From: Undaria pinnatifida
Lineage: Eukaryota; Sar; Phaeophyceae; Laminariales; Alariaceae
Direction of reading: 5' to 3'
Assembly (NCBI GenBank): GCA_012845835.1
Contig: JABAKD010000012.1
Coordinates: forward strand, 806,001 to 870,000
DNA: 64,000 bases
A model generated the notes under the pieces. It was given only the letters and a program-made list of their open reading frames with translations. It made no database searches and had not been told where the DNA came from. The translations under genes and the position numbers were made by a program. Shown here in pieces: positions 32,531-46,614 of the stretch (the stretch's first letter is position 1; each line of letters starts with the position of its first letter).

Positions 32531-35500
32531 GTTTTGAATCCCCGGTTTCAGAAACAACAGCGGAATTAGGGAGGGAGAGAGGATCTCTGTTTTGAGTCCC
32601 TAGGTTTGAGATCGTACGGCGTTTTCTTTTTTCAGGAGGGATACACGATTGGCGTCAAAAACTACCGTGGGACAGCAAGTTTGAAGAAACGGTATTTACC
32701 AACGTTGGCTGGGGTTTCGAGGACATTTAAAAAAAAAATCAAGAATTTGTACCTAAATCAGGTGCGGATATACAAATAGTTACGTTCCCTTTTGAGGTAG
32801 TCGAGTGTTGCCCTCGAAAAGGGCGAAAAGGGCTAAACAAACAGGCCAAAAACGCTCTGGATTCTTGTATATCTGTATCAGTTCCGAATATTATTGAGTC
32901 TTGCTTGCAAAATCACATTGCTACTTCCAATACATCGAGGCAAAACGCCTGCTCTTGACAAAATTTCCCTTGGGCATCCCATATGGGTTTTGGGCCCGAT
33001 GTAGATCCGGCCTTCTATATAGACCCTCGAGTCCAGTTTGAGAAGATCGATCTCTTCCAGACAGACATTCATATACACTTACTTGTACGGTTTGAGCTCA
33101 TTTGCTTGTGAAGAATGAGCTGGAACAATCGCAAGAGAGCGACGACCGGTAACCCCAAGTTAGCGTTAGCAGTGTTAATACATCGCATCTATCCACGACA
33201 ATAACGTGGGAACGTTACGAGCACAAGTACGATGATACATCAAGCTGGACCGTTAGACTAGACTACACCGCTAGAATGCCAGAATGCCAGATGTCACAAT
33301 ACAATGACCCCACCGTGCGATACGAAGAAACTAAAAGAATGCAATTTACCTCAGCGGGGAGGGAAGGAAGGGAATCCCGTGTTATGTTCTCGGGGTTGAT
33401 ATACGACGCAACTTAGCGGGGGCGGTGGTACATGCTTGTGGCGCCAAAATAATAAAATTGACAGATTAGATTATTACAGTAAAAACAACCGTACATTTAG
33501 TGGTCGGCAACTCTCTATGACGCCTCTCCAAAAACAGCAAAAACAGGAGGACCAAAGAGTGAAAACAATATACCTCCCCTCCCAATGACTCCAAAGACAT
33601 ATTGCAGACAGCTGATGATGGTGCGTTGGAGGGTGGCGCGTTACCCTACAGACTTCGCCAAAGGGGAAATACACGCCAGTGTCAGTGTCCACTGTGCTCG
33701 TCCGGCAAAAACAACGACGACGCAGTTTCTTGTTTCCTCCCGTGCGGCCTGGATGACCTGGTGATGATGTCGCTGATGACGATAGTGACGATATGACGCC
33801 ATTAGCTCACTTATCAGAGTCGAGAAGAATGCGCACGACGGTGTACGACGTACAGAGTAGTAGCAGTGAACCGCAATATGGTCGTACCCGGTACAGCAGT
33901 GTCTTGCTCTGCGGGTTCGTTCACCGGCTATGAGTATATTCGTAAGGCGGCGCAAATGCAAGGCCATACGTATGTATGTACTTGGTACCAAGTACCAGGT
34001 ATTATGCAGTGTGCTTTCCTATTTTATAAAACCATTAAAAGTACACACAACTGTGAGTTCGATGGATTTAATTAAGTGTCGGTACCAATCTTTGCATGCT
34101 GCGTGATTCACCGGCCGCGCGAGTTTTGCACCTGGTACGACCGAATTTCCTGTTAGCCTGGTTCTCTTCGTTTTTATCCACAATAATAGATAGATATAGA
34201 CTAATCCTCAGCTGTGAGATTGAGGATTTACTGTCGAAACTAGTTTTTTCAAGCTGTGTGTGATACTCCCATCGCGCGTGCTGCGGGGGTTTGCTCGCTT
34301 GTCCCTCCCCGCACCCCTCTCGTAGTCGAACCGGCACTTTGGATACCGGTACTTTTCGTTTCTCCGTGTTCGTTTCAGGTCCCCGTTTTCCGCATACAGG
34401 CACGCACCTAGATGGACGTGCAAACCCCCAAGTAGCAGCTTCACACTTCACACTTCACAAAGAACATGCGTTGAGGCTTGCACGCTTGGAGGTGGTGCTA
34501 GGGCTGGCAGAGCGATACCATGGTGTGCTTCAGGACCTTAGCTTCCATCCGAACTGCTGGCGCAGGCATGCCCTTCGCTGGCCTGGGAAACATCCACACG
34601 GGGGTGAGAACAACTCGAGAGTACGACAGAGAGTGCGACAGAAATTTCCACGGCAAGCGGTCGGCCATTTTTCTCAATTTTTTCACCACTCCAATCCCAG
34701 CCAAGCATGCAACATTCTCTCTTCTGTAGACGACGTATGCTACGATAGGCTATCTCCGATGCCTTGCAACTAGGACCATGATTGCGGACCATGACGTGCA
34801 ATTATGGTCGTGATGACACCGAAATGTGTCTATGTGCCCGTTGCCCCTAAACGCCCTATAAAGTATACCTGCTCCCTTTTCGAGGGTATAGCAGTAGAAC
34901 AGCAGTCAGTAGTCATGCATGCACAAGGAGCCCTCAACTACATTTTGTAGCGCTGCAGAGTTGTGAGTTTTGAATTTTGAATTTTCATAAAATTATTTGT
35001 CTGGGTGTCTGGGTGGCTGCTGGGCCGGGGGACCTGGATTATTGGTCGCTTGTCGTGAAGTAGCTGTATCGTGAAGCAAACTCGGGGCTTAGTCTATGGC
35101 CTTATATCTACTGCTGCCGTATCCCTTTTCCCGTACCTGGTACTACAGCAGCATCCCTCATTCCTGGTACTGCTGTTGTGCTGCTGATCTCGTGGTGCTT
35201 GAATGTTTGGTTCGTGTCCTGTTGCGCGACCAGCATCGGCTGTACGAGCGTGGAGAAGGGAAGACACCCTACCCTGTGACCACGGCTTGCTTGTCCAGAC
35301 GATTGAGCTCAGGGTAAAACCTACAGCAGTACCAGGTACAAAACCTGACCGATGTACGAGACGAGTTGGAGAGTAAAAATGATGATTATTGAACCAAACG
35401 AGTGTTTCCACTTTTTTTACCGCGTAAGCAATGGTCGTAACCCGTACAGCAGTAGTCTACACAAGGAGATACTGCTGCTGTGAAGGCTGGACTCGGTATC

Positions 35501-35687
35501 ACCCACCGGTCGATGGTACAAGGCAGAAGTAGGATTAGACTATTAGACTAGACTAATATCAAAGCATGTGAATGAGTTAGTGATTTTTCCGGCAAAGTAC
35601 GACGTACCTGGTATTACGTAGCGCTGTTGCTGTTGCTGCTGCTGCCGCTGCCAGTTAGTGTCGGGTCGCGCAGATCTCTACCAGTAC

Positions 35688-35719
<32 letters not shown>

Positions 35720-35829
35720 CTCACACGAACTCGCACAATCAAGTCCGTGGTCACTGGACAGGCTCCAGTCACTCTGGAGCTGAGGAATACCCCAGGGGAA
35801 AAACACAAACCAAAGGTGGTACACGCATA

Positions 35830-36817
35830 CCGTAATTGTGCGAGTCATCGCACAGGCCGGAGTCATCGCGCATGCCGGAGTCATCGCGCCCCTGTGCGTT
35901 AATTGTTCAAGTTTGGAATAATTTAATTCATTTTCCGCACAGGGGTCGGAGTCATCGCGCAGGGGTGCGATGACTCCGATATTGGTGCCACCTTCGAGCG
36001 TGAGGTTGCATACTGTGGAGTGTGGCCTCAGGATAAAAATTGTGCCACGATCTGTTTTTGTAGCGGTTTGTAACCGGGGCTCACCGCTGTTTGTAGCAGG
36101 TGCATATCATACATACATGAAAAAAAAATCTCGCTTTTTTTTTTTTTTTTGAGCGACCGCACCAAAAAAAAAAAAAAAAGCACCACCGGCCCTGCCACGA
36201 TGCGGTGCTGACCTACCTAGTACTGCTGTACCTCATGCAACGGAACGACGGCAGCCGACAACTCAGTTTTCTTTTTGTGTTTTTGTGCTGGGTGTGTACT
36301 CTGGGTGCGGTACGGACGAACCGCAGGAAGGCAGGTAGGCAGCAGTGCCTATCAGTTTCCACCCTAAGGGTGTGTTCCGTGTAGCACATGGTAGAGTTAG
36401 GTATCGCACAGGGAGGACGTTTAAAAGGTGCGCCACCAGTACAGCAGTGGGGTGTGTGGTTTCCTCCGTATCGCACATACCTGTCGGCCGCACAGGGGTG
36501 TGCGTTCACATCACAGCACGGCAGGGTGTTTGATTTGCTCGGAATCGCGCATGTCGGAGTTACCGCACAGGGGTGTGCGTTCACATCACAGCATGGCATG
36601 GTGTGTGATTTGTTCAGAGTCGCGCATGTCGGAGTTACCGCACAGGGGTGTGCGTCAGAACGAGAAATAAAATCATTTACCTGGTATTTCATTTTCCGCA
36701 CAGGGGCCGGAGTCATCACACATGCCGGAGTTATCGCACCCCTGTGCGATAAAAATCAAAGTTAGGAATCATTTAAAAATCGATCGCACGGGGGTGCGAT
36801 GATTCGCACAATTACGG
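35830..36817. mobile_element. TA-flanked foldback-type element, copy 1
   Basis: It is 988 bp with terminal inverted repeats starting CCGTAATTGTGCGA and continuing TCATCGCAC at both ends, flanked by TA. The related locus near 11,550 lacks it and keeps one TA in the same context (acgcaTA, then a tract ending atcacagc). The interior is mostly short modules around CGCACAGGGG and GGAGTCATCGC in both orientations, so either strand folds extensively. Poly-A/T runs sit in the centre. No protein-coding capacity was recognised. Confidence 0.8.
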
Positions 36818-37904
36818 TAGTCTACATCACAGCTGACGCAATTCATGCCTCCACCAGAAACATACCAGGTATAAAAAGTGAAATCGGGAGTCAGCCTACG
36901 ATGTGCCAGGTCCATGCTGGTGCATACGTCTCACTACTCGCGCCTGGAAAAACCGACTATACCGCTTGCCACCCAAGAAAGACTACCACGTACAAGTATA
37001 GTCTATATTGCACGTAGTACCTATCACTGCGCATACGCACGACAGACGCAAGTAGATTAAAAAAAAGAAACGAAGAAAAGAAAAGAAATCGAAAAACAAA
37101 AAAGGAAAGGAAAGACAAGAAACGACAAGAAAAGCAAGAAAAGACAAGACAAGAAGAGGAAGCAAGGAAAGGAACAGAGAAAAAAATGTCATACTAGCAG
37201 ACTCTAGGAACTGACTAAAGACGGCATTGGGCTCGTAGAGGGTATCAAGTGCATCGTCAATGGCATCGGGGAGAGAACGCAACAAGGCGAACTATTGATA
37301 GCTAACCAGTACGTAGCATAATTTTGTCTTTTCAAGTACGCAGGTCGGGTCGTAGTTGGCCGTTCAGAAATGTGACGAGTAGTCGTTGTTCGATGCGATA
37401 GCGGCGAAGCCGTGTTTCGGACCAGTTTTGGCCCGTTTGGCTCCGGGCTGGGGCTGTTGTTGCTGCCGCTGCTGCTGCTGCCGCTGCTGCTGCTGCTGCT
37501 GCTGCCACTGCTGCTGTGTCTTGATGTTTGTTTCCATGCATTCGTGTCGGCGAAGTCGCTGCTGCTGACTACCGGTACCTGGTAGACATTAGACAGCAGT
37601 AGACAGCCACCAAGACGTAGTGCCGTATAAGCGCCATGTGCCCCCACCATGTGACAACATCGCCTAGACCTGGCACCACGCGTACAGTAAGGTCCTACTT
37701 GAAAGAATACGTTTTTATGCAACATGAAACTGTTGGGCCCCCCCTTAAAACATGCATATAACAGTTAGCCTCGGCTGGCACCGACGCTGTACAACATTAT
37801 ACCTGGTATGTATATTGGCGTTGGCGTTGGTTGGCAACGACGCTGCAAAATCTGCCAGTCACTGCGTGAGCTAGGCAACCAGGGTACTTGTTTCTTTTTT
37901 TTTT

Positions 37905-38325
37905 GGCGGTCACGCCGTGATGGTTATCAAGTTAGCCCATATTGTGAGGGATGGGGAACCCTAACTCCGCACAAGGGGAATGATCGCATCACGTAGTGTG
38001 AATATGGTAAGGCACCCACAAGGCAGTTACATAGTAATACCCATTGCTGCCTCTGGAGAAGACACACCAGAAAACAAGGTAACTCATTGGCGGCGTCATC
38101 CATAAGCAAGAAAGCAGGCACAAGGTGCCGAAGACTCTTACAAGCGGTTCTTGGAAGGATACAGTTCATCCTTCATGCGACTCGCCGAACACCTCACGGC
38201 GCTTCGCGCTTGGTGCAAGCAATGTCTGCCTGGTTGGTGAAAACCCGACGTGCTCCGTCCGGGCATAGTATGGATGCGAGGGTCTATGGCCATATGACTA
38301 CGGCCATGCATAAACTGAGTACCCC
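37905..38325 (-). repeat. Rep-A dispersed repeat, inverted
   Basis: It is the reverse copy of 9,900-10,330, with the same landmarks and the same ends. Confidence 0.75.
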
Positions 38326-40002
38326 CCCCCCGCTGACGGCGAAACAGGGCGGCGATAGGATAAGCAAGCAGGTTTTACGTAATATATGGAAAAGCGTACG
38401 TAATGAGCGCCCAAACGTTGGAGGTGTCTCTATTAGGAGTAGGAACGGTGCTCCGTCTCGAAAGGGATGCGTGGTCAATGGTCAAATGATTAAGGCAAGC
38501 AACAAATGAGTGCGCCACCCCCCCCCTCCCCCCTCCTTTCCCCCTCTACGCCTCCCCCGCCCGCCCCCTCAAAAACTCCGCCCTCCCCTCACGGGCGATA
38601 CGACTTACAGGACATACTTCGAAGTACATGATAAACTGATTCATTCCTACCACAGCCGTCAGATTATCGTCCAAAAAAACGGGTTTTATACTTTCCGCGC
38701 ACAGATTGAATCCCCACCCCCCCCGCCCCCCCCGCCTCCTTTTCAACCCCCCGCCCCTAAAAACTCCGCCCTCCCCTCACCGGTTATACGAATTACGGGA
38801 TATGCTTAATAAACTGATGCATTCCTTCCACAGCCGTCAGATTTTGTCTCACCCAAAAAATGATTTGTATAGTTTCCGCGCACAGATTGATTAACACCAG
38901 CCTGTTGACCCTGGTACAAGATGTGTACCCTGCTGTAGTTCTAAGGGGAGTCGCCGACCTATATCCTTCATGCGGACACACCCAGTAAAACGCGCGATCG
39001 GATTATCACACACAGCTTGCAAAGATGAGTTTCGACGAATTCTTCGTTCTCACAGCTGGCGTGTATTTTAATTTTTATAACAATAAATACCCGTGGGCAT
39101 TACATAAGGGGCATAGCCGCCGTGCACCGCGCGCACTGGACGTCGACAATCGAAACTGACGGGGAACGGTCAACTCCCACCAGTTCGTGCACGTGCAATA
39201 ACTCCATCACTGGTTCAACGCACAATACATGCAACACGGCCGCGCCAAAGCAGTTATACGTATGTATGGCTGCTGTGTGGTGTATCGTATGCGTATGGTG
39301 ATTGCGTGTTTGCAAGACACGGAATAACTAAACATCTAAACATGCAAGAACTGCCGGCTGCCTACGACTCTTTATAAGATCGCTGCACAAGTTGTCGTAT
39401 AGCTGTCGCTAGGAACTCTTGCAGGCAGCAGGCTATTTGAATGTTAGTATGTATAGTGAATGCGGTCAAGTTGTCTTGGTTGTTGGATGGTGGACGAGTG
39501 TTTTTGAACATTTTTATTTGTAAACCAAGTCTTTTGCGTCTAGATGGTCGTCGGCCACAGGCCAATAGTACCGTGTCCTGACATTTTTGCCACTCGTAGA
39601 CAGGCTTGACTATGGAGTGATGGTACCGAGAAAAAGCAAAGTAAGAGGATGGGAGAGTAAGTGCAGCAACAGGCAGCAAAGCCGGCAGCAGGCAGCAAAG
39701 CTGGCAGCAGAAAACAGCAGCGAGCAGCAGCCAGCAGAAGAAGCAGCAGCATTCCGGTGCGTGTGGGTGGGCAGCTGTTTCGTGGCCTTAACAAGTCGGG
39801 GACACGAACGCCGCAATTGCTCTTGGAAAACGCCAATCAATGTTTTGGAACAACTCGGGGGGCGGTGGCTTCCGCTCCAGGCTTGAAGGCTTCAGCCATC
39901 TCGAAAGAGGTCCCCTTTTTTTTTCGGGCGTGGGCAGAGTTAGGAACTCGCACTCCCACGTTATAGAATCCTTGTAGGCACGAGCCTGTCAGAGAATTTC
40001 CC

Positions 40003-42137
40003 AGGTCGACCCTGCTCCCACATGCCATCTTAGACTCGCCCGAACCTGCTCCCACCCGCACCTGAGCCCTCCGCTCCAACCCTGGGGATGTAATTATTAA
40101 TAGACGCCGGCAGGGACCACCAACACACCCACTGATCCCCCGCGACTTTGTCCGCCAAACAGGGTTTTCCACCAGAAAAGCCACAGCAACAACGGGAATA
40201 CCTGTGGTACAATTAAACTCTAAAACTAGCATGTTAGTGTTTGTGTCTGACCTTTGGTTTTCTCCCACTGGTTGGTGTCTACAAATAGTTGCGCGCCAAC
40301 TCTCCCCTGGTACCTTGAACTGGTTGTGCTGGTGCACGTGCTTTCTGATTGGTACACGGGCCGGGTATGTTACTACTCCCTCGATGCTGACTTCCTTTTT
40401 CATGAAGGCTTTGAGCTGGCTGACTAGTCTAATGGTGGCCAACTACAGTAGTGAGTAATTAGTAATGACTACCGCCGTGCATGACGGTGTGTTTCACACC
40501 CCCGGCTTCAACCTTTGGGGCTCCAAAACAAGTATCACCTGGTGTGGTATACTCCGAGAGTTTTGATACACAACGTCCCCCGGTGATAAATTTGGTGGTC
40601 GTTTTGAGTTTGACAAGTCGCATTTCCGATCGAGGTGGCATACTGTTGATTGTATGCTTGGATATGATGCGGATATGATCACGGTTGAGTATTGTAGGGG
40701 TTTCCAGTGATAAGTTGGCTACATCGTAGCGGTATATCGGGATGGTGGAATGATTTTGGGTATTTCGCCACCACTCCTCGTTGTGCTCCTCGTTGTGCTT
40801 CTTCTACCGAGTGAGTCTTCTCCTCTCCTCGATGTGCCTTGGCTAGGAGCAACGTAATATATATATATGTACGTCTTATACTTGTCTTCATACCGGTGAC
40901 TCCACTACCCCACTATTGTCAGCTCAACGGGTAAGCCCTCTACGCTTCGCAGGGATCAACAAACACATACTCTAGGAGGTGTGCTGTCAGTGGTTACAAA
41001 GGACTGCCACACTACAGGCACGCTACGGAGTCGCGCGACTGCACCTGCTGACGTCGGGCCTCCCAAAGAACTGGCTAGGGTTACGATTAGGTGTGGGGTC
41101 GTCTTGGTCTGGCCAGGCGTGCGCGGTTGAAGTTGACCACAAGCGACCGGTAGGAAGGTCGTTGCCATGCCCGCCCTGCAGCCCGGGGGAGCAGGTTTCC
41201 ATGTTTTTTGGGAGTGTCTTAATGATTATGGGGCATGACACCGCAGGGGGTGTGATATACACCGTATCCGGATGATAAATCGGGTGCTTGTTGTGGGATA
41301 TAAAATATGTCATCACCCGGGTAAGGGTGTGACATACAACAGCCCGGGTGGTATACATCATTATATGCGGTGGTAGTTGGTTATATGTGTATTTCAATTT
41401 ATTGCCTACGGTAGTTTGTATTTCGCAGAGCTGGGCGTCTTTGCGTCTGACTGACTCGTCTGTGGCTCCACGTGTGGTGATTGCCGTGAGTAGGGTTGTT
41501 CCTTTTGTAAAGCAGCGCAATTGTAATACCTGATTTTTAACGGTGGTGCCCGCGCTGTAGCGAGCACTTTATCGAGCAACCGGCACGCTCAGGCAGGTAC
41601 GAGTACTGGGGTGCATGTGCAGCACAAAAATCGACCCCTACGATGACGCCCCGTAAAGCCGGAGCGATTATGTCGCCACCAGAAATGTCAGCACGGGATT
41701 TCCGATAATATCTGGCTTTTTTTACATTGGTACCCGCCCAAAATCACCCCCCCCCCAACGGTCTCAAACAATTTATCACCGTAGCTGTGGCCCCTGTGCG
41801 ACTTTGGCCTTGAGACTTGGAGGAGTGGTGTGAGTAACTAGTAACTAGTAAGCCTTTCCCCTGACATGTACTCCGCAGCCCATGTAGCAACATTATACTG
41901 ACATAGTCATACCCTATGCACAACAATAACGTAATTCCTAGCCGCGAAGTCCAGCCAGCCCACTGGCGTATTGATAGTATTCATAGAAATCTGGTGGAGC
42001 ATTTCCTCGAGACATTATACAATCAACCATTGTTAATGTTTGACGCTTCGCCTTTCCTCAACGTTGAACTATAAGCACGCCGCATCAATTATCTCCCCGA
42101 AGTCGAAGGTATTAATAGTAGACGTCAGAACGAGCTT
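40003..42137. other. Arm-specific segment replacing 7,065-8,240; possible retroelement remnant
   Basis: It has no counterpart in the left half. Read on the minus strand (plus strand at 57,345-58,985) it shows a TATA-like acatatatatatatatta, a stretch ending in caatcaaca, then an ATG-started frame (MPPRSEMRLVKLKTTTK) cut off at the palindrome end. This could be an LTR with the start of gag, but no primer-binding site, second LTR, RT or protease is visible. The ORFs at 39,837-40,442 and 41,023-41,520 match nothing that I know. Confidence 0.3.
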
Positions 42138-45100
42138 CTCGGCGACTTTCAACCATTTGGGTAGTCTGAGAGCCATTGGTATCAATCAAAACATCATAAC
42201 ACGATGAGTGCGATTTTATCGACGTTTCACCGGTGTGTTCCTTAGTCTAGCATGGGAAGAGCGTGCAACATCTGACTATTGATCGTAATATATAGCATAC
42301 GTACAACGGTGGACGCCCTCCTTAAGTGCGGTGGGTTTTTATTGTCATGACGTCATGACGTCGTCTCACTTAACTGCAGCACTCAACTGCAGCCGGTCCT
42401 TGGCCTTGGGCTAGGCGGTGCTAGTATTATACGGTACACGCCTCGACGTCTCTGCGTAGAACGGTTCAGTGCAGGTTAGCAGTATTAAAATATTGCCAAC
42501 ACACCGCCAATGCAACAGAGCTTAGATGTGCTATATTTTACAATTTTATAGCAGCTGTGCTGTCTTGCCGTGCTTTTGATATGGGCCACGATCGTCGTAC
42601 CCTCAGGTGGTATCGGCTACGTGCTGTGCACGTTTTTCCACGGCTGATTCTCTCCTGTGGTGTCGCCTGCTACGATACCGCCTGCTATACATGCCAGATG
42701 GACAGCTCTGCATTTCAGATTTCAGTAGCATTGCGATATGAAATACTGCAACGGTCACTTGCAACGTTAAGTATGTATTAGTAACGTCAACACATCCAGA
42801 AATGTACTATTGATACATTAATATTGATACTATTTATTGATGTTGTTTTGGGGACAATGTAGTTGGATTTCGTGCCGTAGAACCGTTTTTGAGGTGGTAG
42901 ATGGGTTCAACATGCTTTTCACTACATTGTGCAACGTGAAACATGCGACAACAACGTTATTGCCGTTGCAACAGGCGATTTTAATACGACAGTTTACCGG
43001 ACATAGCCTACGTGCAACATTAAGCAGGCCACTTTAAACATGCAAACGCCCGCCCTCGCCTTCGGCCGTTTTGGATCTGCTGCTGTTGGTGAAGGTGGAA
43101 AACGCGCCCTACGAAGAGCTGGGGTCTGGCGATCATTTTCAAGACCAGCAATCTGATTAATGTCTGCCTTCCAAGGTGTGTGGTTGTTCTGATGTACCCG
43201 TTTCGTAGCTTCCCAGGTCGCACATGCTCCATGCTCCAAGATTGTCTTCGCTATGGTGGCCGTGATGGCCGTGGTGACTTTGTTGGCTGTGGTGGCTGTG
43301 GTGCACGTACTCACGGCCTTACAGCCTGACTGATCTTCGTGCTTGAGCCCCGCAAAGCCCCTGGACGGAATAAGACAGGCTCGCAATCTCGGACTATAAT
43401 GGTGACATTCATGCCATGTGCAATGGTGCACTTGCACTCGGATCGAGTGCATTTCTTGGCGCTACTAGCAGGTGCAGCTTCAAAAAGGGTAGTAGTAGGA
43501 TAGCTCCGGTACCCCATCTAGGACGCAGCTCATAAAGTAGGGGGCGAACGACTTGGAATTAGTGTGCATTAACACGGTTTTGGTAATAGTAAAAGGGGTT
43601 ACTATGCGTGTGTAAGTATTATATCAGATGCTTGCTTTGCAGACGACAGCAATATTGTACCCGATGTTCAGCAGCAGGGCTGCGTCTAGGTGCTGGACGG
43701 CCCCGTCGAAACGTTTGACGCGTCGACATGCATAAATGATACATGACCTTACCCTTTCTGATTGGAGAGGCCACCATTCCCCCAGGAGGAGACAGGTGCG
43801 ATTGGTTCGAATCCCTCGTTTCGTTTTCCATTGCTGGTTGCGAAGAGCACTACTACTACTATTACTACTACACTGCTACTGCTACTACTACTACCACTAC
43901 TACTGCCCCTACTTCAACACCAGGTACCACCGGGTACTTGTTCCCTCGCGTCGGCCGTATTTTTTCCTTTTTTCCGTTTCGTATATATGTAATTTTCCGG
44001 CCTTGTCAGTCCTGACATAGGTTTCGAAAATCGAAGGCGTTTGTGAAGCGAGGAGCGGGGCAGGGTGGGGTAGAGACGGATCGAAGAATCGGAGCGGGGA
44101 ATCGCGAGTCTAGCGACCGACTATTAATACTGGACGTACTGGGGTTCCGACGGAATGGCGCGAAAGCTAGTCGATGCTTGGCGGTGAGATTCGGGTTTTG
44201 ATGTTGCGGAGGCTTTTCTAGCGCGGGTACCTTGTTTGGCGACGGGCGTTTCCGTTTTGGTGGTGTATACTCCTCTATCGTCGTGGTTTTGCTTGGCCAT
44301 CGTGCGGCCCGTTTATTTTTGTAGGTTGTATCCTCAAGACTATTCGCAGATCGTTAGTCGTTGTACCTGGTAACATCTGCGTAGACAGTACACAACTGAT
44401 CTGGTGACGTGTGCCGCGACCACCAAGCGTTTGGCGCCGGGGTGGTACAAGTCTATACATCGTGTTATCACAGCAGCAGTAAACGGTAGCGGCAGATGCG
44501 GCGCGTGTACAATATATGCTCGTGGTACACCCGTTATACACGGCAGCACGTAATGTAGCAAGGGTGGCGGGGTAATGCAGGGCGAGGCAAGGCAAGCCGC
44601 CCATCCCCCACGTGTTGCCGTCACGACCGCACGCGCTATAGGTAAGGGAAGATTGCTCGGTTGTTGCCATCGATGACGGTGACTTCCTCGCGAGGCTTCC
44701 CCCCCCTCGTCCCATTCCTGAACACGCACATACACATGCAGGACCCGACGAAATCGGGATAGTAGCGCTGCCAACCCCACTCCCCCCACGACCCTCCCCA
44801 ACCCTATCCCTCACCGCTTAAACAGACTCGCGGAACACTATTAGGATGAGACGGCCCTTCGTTGAAGTACGTATCTGCGGTTCTATCTCATAGGACTGAT
44901 CGAGCTCTCTGGGGGGGGTAACCTGCCGCGGGTCCACATGGCCTTATTCTGCTCAATGTGGCGGCAACAGCCATAAGTCGTCAGGAGTACGCAATCATCT
45001 CGCAGGTGAGATGGGGTGATTTTATCTACTGCTAGGCTAAAGGAGCTGTAAACACGGGGTTAGGGGTAGATCTTGTGGTGCTGCGGCTGTTGCTCCCTGT

Positions 45101-45796
45101 ATGGGCCGTTCGGCAAGAGGGGCTGTACGCGCAGGACCGGGGGGGGGGGCGTTGCGGTGCGGCTGTTTCAGTGTTTACTCGTTTTTTTTCAATGGTCTGC
45201 CTTCTTGTTGAGGTGACCCGCCATATAGGTGTGTGGACTAGCGTTCACGCGCCGGTATAGATCGTGGTGGTGCATGTCCACACCATGGGAATCGCATGAG
45301 CTGCGGCGGCTCGCTCAGTCCGGCAGGCGGTGTAGGTCGGCCGTTGCTCGAGAGTTTGAGAATAAACTCTGGTGTGTGTCAACACAGGTTCAACGACCCG
45401 GCACGGTCATGGTCACGGTCATGGCAGTTCATCGACCCCCAGCAGATGTGTGCAATGGTTTTATTACTATTCTAATTATTTTATTACGTGTGCTGCCCAC
45501 AACAACAGTGTGGATGATTTTGAAAGAATTAAGTAATGCTTGAGCTCGCCACATTTCCATATATCTTCATGCATATCGTGTGTCATTTTTAACTCCTCCA
45601 TTGTAGTAACAAAATTAGGTGTATCACGCAGCTTGCATGAGTATCGACCATAAATTTATCGAACTCACAGCTGACGTGTTTATAACATTGTGTTTCAAAA
45701 TCTTTCCGTTTATGCTGGATTACCATCGGTCTCGACTCGATGAAGCGGGGGGGGGGCACCCGATATTCGTGCATGGCCGTAGTCGTATGACTATAT

Positions 45797-46109
45797 GGTC
45801 GCCCCGGTGGCGTATCAGGTTATCCTCGAGCCTGGTATTTGTCAGTTTCGTGAGTTCGAGCCCCGCCGAGTGCATACTCGTATAAATTCGTTGGGACTTT
45901 TTCTTGTGCACAAATTGACTTGCGGAAAGCGCGAGAGCGTGAGATAGCAACACTCGATGAAAAATCGACGAGCAGTTGGACTGCTGAACCCTATGCGCGA
46001 TAAAAATTGAAGGCAAGAACCGGGGGGAAGAAGGGACGACACCTGTGACCACGGCTTGTCCAGAAGCTGGAAAGAAAAAGTGTGGGAAAAAAAGAAGAAA
46101 ACAAAAATG
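45797..46109 (+). repeat. tRNA-derived SINE inserted in another repeat (left arm)
   Basis: The SINE runs from GGTCGCCCCGGTGGCG (B box GAGTTCGAGCCCC) to an A-rich end. The paralogous site near 3,180-3,192 lacks it: there the flanks (gtcgtatgactatat and gtatagatcc) are adjacent. It therefore inserted after that block was duplicated. Confidence 0.7.
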
Positions 46110-46614
46110 GTATAGATCCTCGCATCCCTACAATGTCATTTCGGGTTTTCACCGACCAGGCAGACATTGCTTGCACAAACGCGAAGAGAGTTGTGAGGTG
46201 TTCGGCGAGTCGCATGAAGGGTGAAACGCATCCCTCCAAGAACCGCTTGTGAGGCGGACTTGCATATGGACGACAGCTTCAATGGGTTAATTTATTTCCC
46301 GGTATGGAGGGTGCGCCGCCCCCCCCAACTTTTGCTACGTGTACACATCGCGTGTTGCGTGCGTACCGTTATGTTCCTAAAGTAACCCCTTTAAAACTGC
46401 AAACGCTGTTCCATACTCATTCCAAGCAGTTTTCGATCTTAAAACCTGGGTGCAGTTCTAATGGAGATACATTCCCCAGCATTGTCCAATATGTGTCGGG
46501 TTGACTGTCGCGCGCTGACCTATATACTCAGCATATACTGTGCGGCGGTCCTGATGCGTGCTTGCGGCAAATATACACCCTGCTATTTGTCGCATTTTTT
46601 TTATGTGTATCCAG

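Larger units (their letters stand above)
32536..40003. repeat. Inverted segmental duplication of 8,240-14,820
   Basis: It is colinear in reverse with the left block, with the TA-flanked element (35,830-36,817) and many small indels as differences. No gene is supported; the ORFs mirror non-coding ORFs of the left copy. Confidence 0.88.

Noticed and set aside
36340-36670. Regular repeats with spacers resembling a CRISPR array
   Set aside because: The units lie inside a TIR transposon, occur in both orientations and have unequal spacing; the DNA is eukaryotic.
39837-40442. 201-residue minus-strand ORF
   Set aside because: It spans a duplication boundary at 40,003 (half of it is duplicated non-coding sequence), has no recognisable domain and no splice signals.
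41023-41520. 165-residue minus-strand ORF mirrored at 57,963
   Set aside because: There is no ATG at the start and no recognisable domain; the mirror copy adds no independent evidence because the arms are almost identical.
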